From NCBI GenBank assembly GCA_002350625.1, contig DEFE01000054.1, positions 7,864 through 24,377 on the forward strand: 16,514 nt of DNA, written 5' to 3'. The translations under genes were made by a program, and so were the position numbers. The stretch is from Lachnospiraceae bacterium UBA2860. Lineage in GTDB: Bacteria; Bacillota; Clostridia; Lachnospirales; Lachnospiraceae. Positions 8,201 through 13,950 of this stretch are shown here, piece by piece (positions within the stretch are counted from its first letter, which is position 1; each line of letters opens with the position of its first letter). The notes under the pieces were generated by a model. The model searched no databases. It was not told the DNA's origin and was given only the letters and a program-made list of their open reading frames with translations.

Positions 8201-8511
8201 GTGCCCTTCTTGCGCGCCTTCAGCTTGCCGCTGCTTGTGACCGACACGATCTTCGGGCGGCTGCTCTTAAATTTGACGCCCTTCGAGAAAGCGCCCGTGC
8301 CGAACACCTTTGTCTTCAGCCTGAAGGACTTCTTTTTCTTTAAGGTCAGCGACTTCGCCGGCAAATTCGTGACGCTCACACGATTCACGCTGCCTTTCGA
8401 CGCGGCCGCCGTCTGCCTCGCCGGAATAAAAAAGAGCAGCAGTAAACATACTACTGCTGCTGTCATCGCAAATGCCTTTATCTTTATCCCGCATGCTCTG
8501 TTCGTTCTCAT
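5275..8511 (-). CDS. Large secreted BIg2/GTESQ-repeat/beta-sandwich surface protein with acidic tail
   Basis: 1078 residues. The start is set by GGAG 8 nt before the ATG. Residues 1-37 form a secretion signal (basic head, LLLLFF core, AAA-S end). Two bacterial Ig-like group 2 domains follow (about 44-125 and 127-210; the second has VWRSTDASVATVSSSGVVTG). Residues 258-347 are 18 five-residue units: 16 GTESQ, one GTNPQ and one outer GTESQ. A helical FIVAR-like segment (352-416) comes next, then about six beta-sandwich modules of 85-95 residues (417-965), most ending in a D-x-M-hydrophobic-T ... W-Y pattern, as in cadherin-like beta-sandwich repeats. The last 110 residues are extremely rich in Glu/Asp with LPEE/MPEE/LPEG repeats. 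No LPXTG, membrane anchor, SLH or choline-binding repeats are visible, so attachment is unclear. Function is unknown; adhesion or a surface scaffold is inferred. It may be co-transcribed with the DHH gene 100 bp upstream, since no terminator or clear promoter lies between. Confidence 0.9.
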   Translation of the reverse strand: MRTNRACGIKIKAFAMTAAVVCLLLLFFIPARQTAAASKGSVNRVSVTNLPAKSLTLKKKKSFRLKTKVFGTGAFSKGVKFKSSRPKIVSVTSSGKLKARKKGTAKITITSKANKNKKIVITVRVGTPVSKVSLSKKTAELRAGDKLTLKATTRPVKASNRKVVWRSTDASVATVSSSGVVTGKKPGETTIQAIAADGSGKKASCVVMVYREGTAMNDVEGQELKEESGGAQGGGTESDIGGSTGEVIANPDDPEHGGTESQGTNPQGTESQGTESQGTESQGTESQGTESQGTESQGTESQGTESQGTESQGTESQGTESQGTESQGTESQGTESQGTESQGTESQGTETIDPEKYRALLKDRLAMAEALFKTPGAEIQQFISDAKAAAETSEDGEALKALWEQAKELVRTAEMKLTITDISGPNVLHFSCEWEESTAARSDLLIEGSAKRFSSDGMVVTLNDASSTWSLVTDSAAQSGWAVTVTNENGMHWTYPISYTFNPVDLSIGEVSLTENGTEMVTAFWEEEAEGEKPYVLCIEGLKESMPENLVITGTEEDAVVSAMTASDLPGYDGMLTVSVQAARRTYYVLWSVPTSAFDIEEVYLPLGDGQQLLPSSVEEIEEDGQTLHVLTVSSVSAHIPEKLQLLMGSGDYLTVDIYAPNSDKYDGMFTIDRFGCSDGWYLKLDIIGGANLAVKDISAKDANGNSLILDWTAYEPEEAGDVYLLEVNGLSETVPETLQVVPASAEASVTVSASDNEDYEAMATITSGSESRTWYISYMCVDDVFSVADVTGTGIGLWEMKAEASSDGSNTIYYLSVEGEADTIPSNLKITPESPEAQVSAIFASDKSGFDRMFTISALGFTRTWYIRYNAEISFDNAVFTVNGEEIEDWYTDDAYDKNTGAFLFEALVVFLANRNDAAALSITSPDFTFVSSAASDRAAFDRVVTLKDKKGGFEKQYYVKVYLIDEEPDEVLVGAADIAEETGDAADLSGTAMADPLPDEGEELLPEESPEELMEEETVGASDIPEDESGEIYADAAEGEILPEEPEIMPEEGGILPEGQETPAEEDDVIIFAEEG
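7471..7740. repeat. 15-bp coding minisatellite, 18 units (GTESQ repeat)
   Basis: Eighteen exact-length 15-bp units without indels. The last two on the plus strand (7711-7725 and 7726-7740) are diverged; the first of these encodes GTNPQ. The 16 others fall into seven DNA variants, and every difference is at a third codon position (GGG/GGA, ACG/ACA, TCC/TCT, CAG/CAA), so the peptide is identical throughout. The array can change copy number by slippage without breaking the frame. Confidence 0.95.
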
Positions 8512-8611
8512 CTCATAAACTCCTGTCTGTCGGACGAGGACTCGCTGCGTCTTCCTCTCCTGCCTGCTCTGTAAGGTTATGTGCCATGACCCGAAGAAGA
8601 ACCGTAGCTTT

Positions 8612-9574
8612 TCAGATGGGCAGGCGGCCGTTCAGTTTTTCGATAATCGTCGGCAGTTCGGCGTCGACCTTGTCATTGTCAAGCTGGCAGGTGCCCGCGT
8701 TGGCGTGTCCGCCGCCGCCGTAGGAGAGGCAGAGGTCGCCGATGTTGACCTGCGAGGCTTTGTTGATGATCGACTTGCCGATCATGACCGCCGTGTTCTG
8801 CTTCTTGAAGCCCCACGCGACATGGACAGAGATCTCGGTCTCCGGATACATCGCGTAGATCATGAAGCGGTTGCCCGCATAGATCGTCTCCTGCTCGCGC
8901 AGGTCGATCACGACCACCTTGTCGTGCACTTCGGCGATCTCGGCAAGCTGCTTCTTGAAGAGCTCCTGCTGCTCGAAGTAGAGATCGACTCTCTCCTTGA
9001 CGTCCGGGAGGGCCAGCACTTCATCGATGCTGTGGTCGACGCAGAAATCGATCAGCTCCATCATCAGCTGATAATTGGATATGCGGAAGTCGTGGAAACG
9101 GCCGAGGCCCGTGCGCGCATCCATGAGGAAGTTGAGCAGCACCCAGCCCTTCGGATCAAGGATCTCTTCCTTCGTGAAATCGGCGCTGTCGCCCTTGTCG
9201 ACGGCCCACATGATCTCTTCGGAAACCCTTGTGAAGACCTTCGCGCCGCCGTAATAATCGTACACGACCCGCGCGGCCGACTTCGCGTCGCCGTCGATGA
9301 TGAAGCGGCCTTTCGCCTTCTCGGCGTCGACGCGGAGAAGCTCGCTCTCGTGATGGTCAAACGCGAGTCCCACGCGCTCGTCAAACGGGAGGTTCGTCGT
9401 GATGTCGTTTGAAGTGATGTCAACTTTCCCGTCCTGCACGTCCTTCGGGTGCACAAACTTGATTTCATCGATGAGTCCCAGCTCCTTGAGGAGCATCGCG
9501 CAGACCAGACCGTCAAAGTCGCTTCGCGTAATCAGTCTTTTCTTTGCAGCTCCTTCTTCTGTCACGTTTCCCAT
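8612..9574 (-). CDS. DHH/DHHA1 family phosphoesterase (exopolyphosphatase/nanoRNase-like)
   Basis: 320 residues from the chosen start. The N-terminal DHH domain shows the manganese-binding motifs: D19-F-D21 in RSDFDG, D73-H74-H75 (DHHES) and D126 in DKGD. The C-terminal DHHA1 domain shows GGGGHANAGTCQL (286-298), the substrate-phosphate-binding Gly/His motif. Family members cleave phosphodiester or phosphoanhydride bonds in oligoribonucleotides, cyclic dinucleotide products or polyphosphate; which applies here cannot be decided from sequence alone. Cytoplasmic, with no signal. ATGs at 9595, 9589 and 9574 are in frame. The last is preferred because GAGG (9584-9587) lies 9 nt upstream, while 9595 has no ribosome binding site; starting at 9595 would add 7 residues. 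A strong promoter lies at 9631-9660. The gene for the large secreted protein follows on the same strand. Confidence 0.88.
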   Translation of the reverse strand: MGNVTEEGAAKKRLITRSDFDGLVCAMLLKELGLIDEIKFVHPKDVQDGKVDITSNDITTNLPFDERVGLAFDHHESELLRVDAEKAKGRFIIDGDAKSAARVVYDYYGGAKVFTRVSEEIMWAVDKGDSADFTKEEILDPKGWVLLNFLMDARTGLGRFHDFRISNYQLMMELIDFCVDHSIDEVLALPDVKERVDLYFEQQELFKKQLAEIAEVHDKVVVIDLREQETIYAGNRFMIYAMYPETEISVHVAWGFKKQNTAVMIGKSIINKASQVNIGDLCLSYGGGGHANAGTCQLDNDKVDAELPTIIEKLNGRLPI

Positions 9575-9630
9575 ATCCCTAATCCTCATTATCATAGATA
9601 AGCGGTCACATATTGCTATACATCTGCCTC

Positions 9631-9660
9631 ATTATACCACTCGAATGTGTCCATTATCAA
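9631..9660 (-). promoter_or_regulatory. Strong sigma-A-type promoter of the DHH gene
   Basis: On the minus strand TTGATA (9660-9655, five of six to consensus) and TATAAT (9636-9631, perfect) lie 18 bp apart. A TGG just before the -10 gives the extended -10 element. The transcript would start near 9624, about 50 nt before the ATG at 9574. This makes the DHH gene the likely start of a transcript separate from the cbi operon. Confidence 0.75.
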
Positions 9661-9725
9661 CGCAGGTTTTTGTTCTGCCATGTCATCCTGCAGCACCATC
9701 CCTGAGTGAAGTCCCGCCGTATCAT

Positions 9726-10439
9726 TCACTGAAAGCGCAGCGGCAGCTCCAGGCGGCAGTCGGCAAGCAATGCCGCATCCTTAAGGATCTCTTCCGCCGG
9801 CCCGTCCGCGGCGATCCGGCCGTCCTTTAAAACCAGCACGCGGCTGCAGGTGTCATAGATCATGTCCAGGTCGTGCGACGTGATGAGCTTCGTCTCCCTG
9901 AGCTCATTCAGCGTCCGGATCACGCGGCGCCTGTTCATCGGGTCGAGCGCCGAGGTCGGCTCGTCGAGGAGGAGCACCTTCGGCGCCATGGTCAGCACGG
10001 TCGCGATCGCGGCCATGCGCTTCTCTCCCCCGGAGATCCTGTGGTTGTGCCGCGTCTTCAGCGCCGCAAGATCCAGCCGCGCAAGCACTTCATCAGCTCT
10101 CCGCTCCGCCTCCTCCCGGCTCAGCCCGTAGTTCATCGGCCCGAAGAGCATGTCCTCGAGCACCGTCGGCATGAACATCTGGCTGTCGGAATCCTGCATG
10201 ACGAAGCCGATCCGGCTGCGGATTTCGGCGAGATGCTCCCGCGTCACGGGGAGCCCGTCCACCGTGATCTCCCCCTCCCCGGCGAGGAGCCCGGTGAGCA
10301 GCATGAGCACCGTGGACTTGCCGGCGCCATTTGCGCCGATGAGGCCGACGGCTTCGCCCTCGCGGACGGAGAAGGACACGCCGCGGAGCACCGGGCGGTC
10401 TTTTTCATAGGTGAAGTTGACATCTCTGAATGTAAGCAT
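9726..10439 (-). CDS. cbiO: Cobalt/nickel ECF transporter ATP-binding protein
   Basis: 237 residues from the ATG at 10439, which has GGAGG (10446-10450) 6 nt ahead. An upstream ATG at 10475 would add 12 residues unlike the family and has no such site. All ABC ATPase motifs are present: Walker A GANGAGKST (35-43), Q-loop Gln82, signature ISGGE (135-139), Walker B VLLLDEPTSALDP (155-167) and H-loop His189. The N-terminal pattern MLTFRDVNFTYEKDRPVL and the DSDSQMFMPTVLEDMLFGP stretch after the Q-loop are characteristic of CbiO/EcfA ATPases. It powers metal uptake by binding the coupling helices of CbiQ at the inner membrane face. As the only ATPase gene here it presumably works as a homodimer. 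It follows cbiQ with a 42-bp gap, and no clear terminator was found after it. Confidence 0.93.
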   Translation of the reverse strand: MLTFRDVNFTYEKDRPVLRGVSFSVREGEAVGLIGANGAGKSTVLMLLTGLLAGEGEITVDGLPVTREHLAEIRSRIGFVMQDSDSQMFMPTVLEDMLFGPMNYGLSREEAERRADEVLARLDLAALKTRHNHRISGGEKRMAAIATVLTMAPKVLLLDEPTSALDPMNRRRVIRTLNELRETKLITSHDLDMIYDTCSRVLVLKDGRIAADGPAEEILKDAALLADCRLELPLRFQ

Positions 10440-10445
10440 GTGCTG

Positions 10446-10450
10446 CCTCC
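10446..10450 (-). promoter_or_regulatory. Ribosome binding site deciding the cbiO start
   Basis: The minus strand reads GGAGG, then six bases, then ATG at 10439. It selects this codon over the in-frame ATG at 10475. Confidence 0.8.
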
Positions 10451-10481
10451 GCAAAGAAATGATCGGGCCGGGCAAGGGCCG

Positions 10482-11309
10482 TCACATCATAAGCCCGCCG
10501 ATGAGCGCCGTCACGTCGAATCGCCTCGCAAGGACAAACAGCGCGATCCACGCCGCCGCATAGATCACGTCCCGGGCCGTGCCCCGCGCGGTCTTTGCGT
10601 ATGGAAACTGCCCGGAGAAGCCGCGCAGCTGCATCGACGCGTAGAGCTCGCCGGCGCGGTCGCTGCTGCGGAGGAGGAGCTGTCCGAGGAAGGAGCCCCA
10701 GGCTTTGTAGTGGATGCCGCGCTGTCCCGGCGCGCGCAGGCTGTAGGCGTCGCTCATCACCGCGGCCTCCTCGCCGATGAGCGTCACGTACCGGAAGGTC
10801 AGAAGGAGCATCGTCACCATCACGGAAGGCACGTGGATCGCCCTTAGCGCCGCGCAGATTGCCTCGATCCTCGTCGTGGCGACGAGCAGGTAGGACGCCA
10901 TGAGGCACAGCGCGCCCTTCAGCATCAGCGTCAGCATCGACACCACGCCGCCGCTCACCGCCGCGCCGCCGACAGTAAAGAGGGTCTCCCGGTCAAAGAA
11001 GGGATTGAAGACCCCCACGGCCATCACGAGCGGCAGGACGACGCGCAGCTTCCACAGGCAGGTGCGGAGGCGGAGCCCGGTGACGGAAAAGAGCACCGCC
11101 GGATAAAGCACCATCACAAAAAGTCGTGTCAGATCATATTTCTGAAATGACACGACCGTTAACACATAAGTAATTGTCACGGCGAGCTTCGCCAGCGGAT
11201 GGCGCGCGTGGACGGGTGAAGTGCCGTCGGCCAGCGTGTCCATCTCCCGCAGCTCCCGCATGGAACCGCGGATCCGGCTGCCCGCGTCTTTTTGTTTTGC
11301 AGCAGGCAT
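10482..11309 (-). CDS. cbiQ: Cobalt/nickel ECF transporter transmembrane (T) component
   Basis: 275 residues with several hydrophobic helices: about 41-75, 88-102, 118-145, 160-180 and a final one at 247-262. The hallmark of T components is a pair of short cytoplasmic coupling motifs. MQLRG (226-230, of the family A/M-x-x-R-G type) is clear, and SLRAPG (190-195) fits the first one. The N-terminus holds HPLAKL (37-42), a usual CbiQ feature before helix 1. AGGA lies 7 nt before the ATG. It sits in the membrane and links the metal-binding CbiM subunit to the CbiO ATPase. The gene begins 8 bp after the cbiM stop, so translation is probably coupled. Confidence 0.92.
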   Translation of the reverse strand: MPAAKQKDAGSRIRGSMRELREMDTLADGTSPVHARHPLAKLAVTITYVLTVVSFQKYDLTRLFVMVLYPAVLFSVTGLRLRTCLWKLRVVLPLVMAVGVFNPFFDRETLFTVGGAAVSGGVVSMLTLMLKGALCLMASYLLVATTRIEAICAALRAIHVPSVMVTMLLLTFRYVTLIGEEAAVMSDAYSLRAPGQRGIHYKAWGSFLGQLLLRSSDRAGELYASMQLRGFSGQFPYAKTARGTARDVIYAAAWIALFVLARRFDVTALIGGLMM

Positions 11310-11317
11310 CGTCTTTC

Positions 11318-12379
11318 CTACGCCGTCTTTTCCTTTCTTCGGAAGAAGCGTCCGAGCACACAGATGAGGAAGGCTGCCGCCGCCACCATCGCGCTGCCCA
11401 CGAGTCCGGACACCGTGGTGCCCGCCGGACTGTCGCTGTCCGCAAATGCGTAATCCGGAAGGAAGGCCGTCGTCTCCTGTATCTTCTCCGCTCTTTCCGC
11501 CGCTTCGCTTCTTGTGCCGAAGCTCTCCTCGTCAAGGCCCATGTTGGCGTGATATCCCTCCTCGGCATTTCCGAAGAGCGCCCACTCGAGCCCGTCCGGA
11601 TAGGCGCTCGCCAGATGCGAGAGCCCGCCGCCGACCACCGCCGCCATAAGGGCGAGGATGAACACCGTGGCGCTAAGGGACAGCTTCGCGGATTTCTTCG
11701 CCTCCGCCGCCTGCACGTCGCGCAGCAGCTCCGGCCGCGCCTCGCTGATGAAGATCAGCACAGCCGCCGTGATCAGGCCCTCGATGAGGCCGATCGCCAG
11801 GTGGATCGGCTGCATGAGGCCGGCGAACGCCGCAAATGGCAGCTCCGTGATTCCGGAGAGCGTCGTCTCCAGCACGACCGAGAACGCGCCCATCTGAAGC
11901 GTGAGCACGCAGCCGAGAACGGACGCGAGCGCGATCCGCCCTTTCAGGCCTTTATTGCCTTCCCCGCCCCCGAACAGGCGGCTCGTCACGATCGGCCGCC
12001 AGAGCAGGAAATAGCCGACAAAGCAGCCGTAGAAAGCCATGTTCCAGATGTTGGCTCCGAGCGCGAGGAGCCCGCCGTCCGCGAAGAACAGGCACTGGAT
12101 CACCAGCACCGTGATCATCGACAGGAAGCCGGCGTACGGCCCGAGCAGCGCGGACAGCAGCATGCCGCCGCACAGGTGCCCCGAAGAGCCCGTCCCCGGG
12201 ATCGTATAATTGATCATCTGCCCCGCGAAGACAAGCGCCGCCGTCACGGCCATCGTCGGAATCTTCGCCGGGTCATCCTCTTTCTTCAGTTTGTAAACCG
12301 AGATCCCGGCCGCGATGCCGGAGGCCGCGAACATCGTGCCTGCGACAGCCGGGCTGAGAAGTGCATCCGCCATATGCAT
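11318..12379 (-). CDS. cbiM: Cobalt/nickel ECF transporter substrate-binding subunit, CbiM fused to a CbiN-like (PDGLE) part
   Basis: 353 residues. The start MHMADALLSPAVAG is the CbiM/NikM hallmark: the free amino terminus and His2 bind Co2+ or Ni2+. A second conserved ligand region is GTGSSGHLCGG (His68). Residues 1-225 form the CbiM membrane domain. Residues 233-353 are a fused second part with a helix, the PDGLE motif (261-265), an external loop of about 60 residues and a last helix (324-345) ending in a basic tail. This is the layout of CbiN/NikN-type accessory subunits, here joined in one chain. The ribosome binding site AGAGGGG sits 8 nt before the ATG; the next ATG two codons later would remove His2 and is therefore rejected. 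No cobalamin synthesis or nickel enzyme genes are in the window, so the metal cannot be assigned. A tandem repeat and promoter lie just upstream. Confidence 0.93.
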   Translation of the reverse strand: MHMADALLSPAVAGTMFAASGIAAGISVYKLKKEDDPAKIPTMAVTAALVFAGQMINYTIPGTGSSGHLCGGMLLSALLGPYAGFLSMITVLVIQCLFFADGGLLALGANIWNMAFYGCFVGYFLLWRPIVTSRLFGGGEGNKGLKGRIALASVLGCVLTLQMGAFSVVLETTLSGITELPFAAFAGLMQPIHLAIGLIEGLITAAVLIFISEARPELLRDVQAAEAKKSAKLSLSATVFILALMAAVVGGGLSHLASAYPDGLEWALFGNAEEGYHANMGLDEESFGTRSEAAERAEKIQETTAFLPDYAFADSDSPAGTTVSGLVGSAMVAAAAFLICVLGRFFRRKEKTA

Positions 12380-12394
12380 AATAAGTTCCCCTCT

Positions 12395-12498
12395 CTCGGG
12401 AATAAGTTCCGCGCAAAGAATGTAGTCTTAAGCGCATTCGAAAATGCTTCCCGCATACAGAATGTGGTCTTAGCGCATTATAAAAGAACAGTTCCCGC
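12395..12498. repeat. Imperfect tandem repeat of about 43 bp at the cbi promoter
   Basis: Read on the minus strand, unit 1 (12498-12455) and unit 2 (12454-12413) both follow the order GCGGGAA, TTTT, AATGCGCT, AAGAC, ACATTCT. A third, partial unit begins GCGGAAC at 12412. Unit 1 alone carries three extra bases that create a TATAAT; unit 2 lacks it. The units cover the likely promoter and leader of cbiMQO and could be binding sites of a metal-responsive regulator (inference). Confidence 0.65.
12477..12482 (-). promoter_or_regulatory. Likely -10 element of the cbiMQO operon
   Basis: A perfect TATAAT on the minus strand (12482-12477), with only a poor -35 candidate TTGTGC 18 bp upstream. It lies after the terminator of the upstream gene unit and about 98 bp before the cbiM ATG. 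The weak -35 would fit an activated or tightly controlled promoter (inference). Confidence 0.5.
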
Positions 12499-12522
12499 GC
12501 GCACAAGCCTCCCCGGGGGATC

Positions 12523-12552
12523 AAAAAAAGCGGGGGAAAAATCCCCGCTTTT
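12523..12552. terminator. Rho-independent terminator after the lipoprotein gene
   Basis: AAAAGCGGGG (12526-12535) pairs perfectly with CCCCGCTTTT (12543-12552) around a 7-nt loop. On the minus strand it is followed by a U-rich run (positions 12529-12523). It ends the peptidase-lipoprotein unit 86 bp after the lipoprotein stop and insulates it from the cbi operon. Confidence 0.88.
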
Positions 12553-12637
12553 CACCGTTTTTTTGAGGCTGCTCCGCAGCTTTTAACACCCCTTATACTG
12601 CTTTCCCGTCTGTGCTTTCCACATCCGTATCTCCGGT

Positions 12638-13909
12638 CTATTCCGTGTCGCCTGTATCTTCTGCGTCGCCTGTATCTTCCTCTGCTTCTTCCACAGGCGC
12701 ATCTTCCGCAGCGGCCGTCTCGTCCGTGCCGGCCGCTTCGGCGGATGCATCCGTCTCAGCCGTCACTGCCGCCGCGTCCCCGAGACCGGAATTGGCGTTC
12801 GGCGTCACCGGCGCGACCTCCCCCACCGGGAAGGCGTGCGGGGCCTCGGCGTTCGGATCGCCCGCGCCGCTCTCCGTCCCGTCTCCGGCTGCCGGCTTAT
12901 AGACCGTCACCGTGCCGTCCGCGATGGCGTCGATGATGCTTTGCAGTCCGGATTCCGTAAAGGATCCGAACATGGCGTAATCCACGGCCAGCATCACCGC
13001 GTGCTCGGCCGCGCCGAGGGTCACAAGGGAGCCGCCCTTAAAAGCGCTGCTGTCCGCGTCGAAGGCAGTGAGCAGGTACTCCACCGCGCCCGCTCTGTCC
13101 GGCACGGCTCCGTAGAGCACGCCCGAGGAAATCTCTCTCCCGTCAAAGCCGATCGTCGCGACCGCCGCGCCGCGGCTCACCGCCGCCTCTCCGGCTGCCC
13201 GCGCGAGATTCTGCCCGTCCGTGACGATCAGCTCCGCGCCGCTGTCAAATGCGCGCAGCGCGTCGGAAAGCCTCAGAGGCGATAACTCATCCGAGCCCGC
13301 AAATTCTGCAGAGACAGTCATCATGGTCGACGACAGCGACTGCTCGTCGAGCGCGTACTGCACGCCGCTTAAGAAGCCGTTATAAGCTTCAAGGTGCTCC
13401 CCTTCCTTCGTGCTGCCCAGATAGAACACGTTCCGGATGCCGTCGCGGACGGCCGCGTAGCCGGTGATAAAGCCCATGTCCGCTGCGGAGAATTTGACGC
13501 ACTCCGTATTCTTGCGGATGGTCGCCTCATACTCGCGGGATTCGCGCGGCTGCCCGTCCAGGAAGAGGAACTTCTGTTTCGTGTGCTTGTTCTGCGCCGC
13601 GTAGACGGGAACCTCCATGTTCTCCCCCGACGCGATCACGTAAGATGTGCCGTCCTCTGCCGCCGCGTCAAACTGCACGGCATAGGCTTCTTCGGTATCG
13701 GCAGACGCTGTGTAGACTCTGGTCTGAACAGAAGATTCAGCGGCATAGGACTCTATGCCGCTGGTAATCGCTTCTGCCTCAGCGCTGCCGTCTGTGCCGT
13801 CCGGTCCTGTCACGTATCCCGCCCTGATCGTATTGGGACTGCTTCCGCATCCCCCAAGGACAACGCAGGAAAGTGCAGCGACGGCCATCAACTGCAGACG
13901 TCTGTTCAT
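12638..13909 (-). CDS. BMP/PnrA-like substrate-binding lipoprotein with acidic C-terminal tail
   Basis: 423 residues from the ATG at 13909. A longer frame from 14242 overlaps the upstream gene and lacks family similarity; GGGGG (13917-13921) sits 7 nt before the chosen ATG. The start MNRRLQLMAVAALSCVVLGGC has a basic head, hydrophobic core and lipobox L-G-G-C, with lipidated Cys21. Residues 27-335 resemble periplasmic-binding-fold BMP/PnrA proteins: AGYVTGPDGTDGS near the start, VYAAQNKHTKQKFLFLDGQP, FSAADMGFITGYAAVRDG (family Q-A-G-F-L-A-G-Y-A-A type) and IGFDGREISSG. Such proteins bind nucleosides or related ligands for ABC importers. Here no permease or ATPase is adjacent, so it may feed a remote transporter or act as a sensor. 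The last 85 residues are a low-complexity Ala/Glu/Asp/Thr tail (ending EEDTGDAEDTGDTE), unusual for the family. It follows the NlpC/P60 gene by 41 bp. Confidence 0.78.
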   Translation of the reverse strand: MNRRLQLMAVAALSCVVLGGCGSSPNTIRAGYVTGPDGTDGSAEAEAITSGIESYAAESSVQTRVYTASADTEEAYAVQFDAAAEDGTSYVIASGENMEVPVYAAQNKHTKQKFLFLDGQPRESREYEATIRKNTECVKFSAADMGFITGYAAVRDGIRNVFYLGSTKEGEHLEAYNGFLSGVQYALDEQSLSSTMMTVSAEFAGSDELSPLRLSDALRAFDSGAELIVTDGQNLARAAGEAAVSRGAAVATIGFDGREISSGVLYGAVPDRAGAVEYLLTAFDADSSAFKGGSLVTLGAAEHAVMLAVDYAMFGSFTESGLQSIIDAIADGTVTVYKPAAGDGTESGAGDPNAEAPHAFPVGEVAPVTPNANSGLGDAAAVTAETDASAEAAGTDETAAAEDAPVEEAEEDTGDAEDTGDTE

Positions 13910-13950
13910 TTGTAAACCCCCGTTATATTCGCTTACTCCGTCTCGTATAT

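Noticed and set aside
9600..9725. Terminator after cbiO
   Set aside because: Only weak stems (such as AGTGAA/TTCACT with a 14-nt loop) without a U-tract are present. The clear element in this gap is the DHH promoter.
12380..12522. Cobalamin or NiCo riboswitch ahead of cbiM
   Set aside because: I looked for a B12-box-like element and the paired hairpins of the nickel/cobalt switch and found neither. The conserved structure is a direct repeat instead.
11174..12586. Long plus-strand open frame (470 codons) across cbiQ and cbiM
   Set aside because: It is antisense to two clearly conserved genes. Its product is Arg/His/Asp-rich with no family features. Such frames are expected opposite GC-rich genes.
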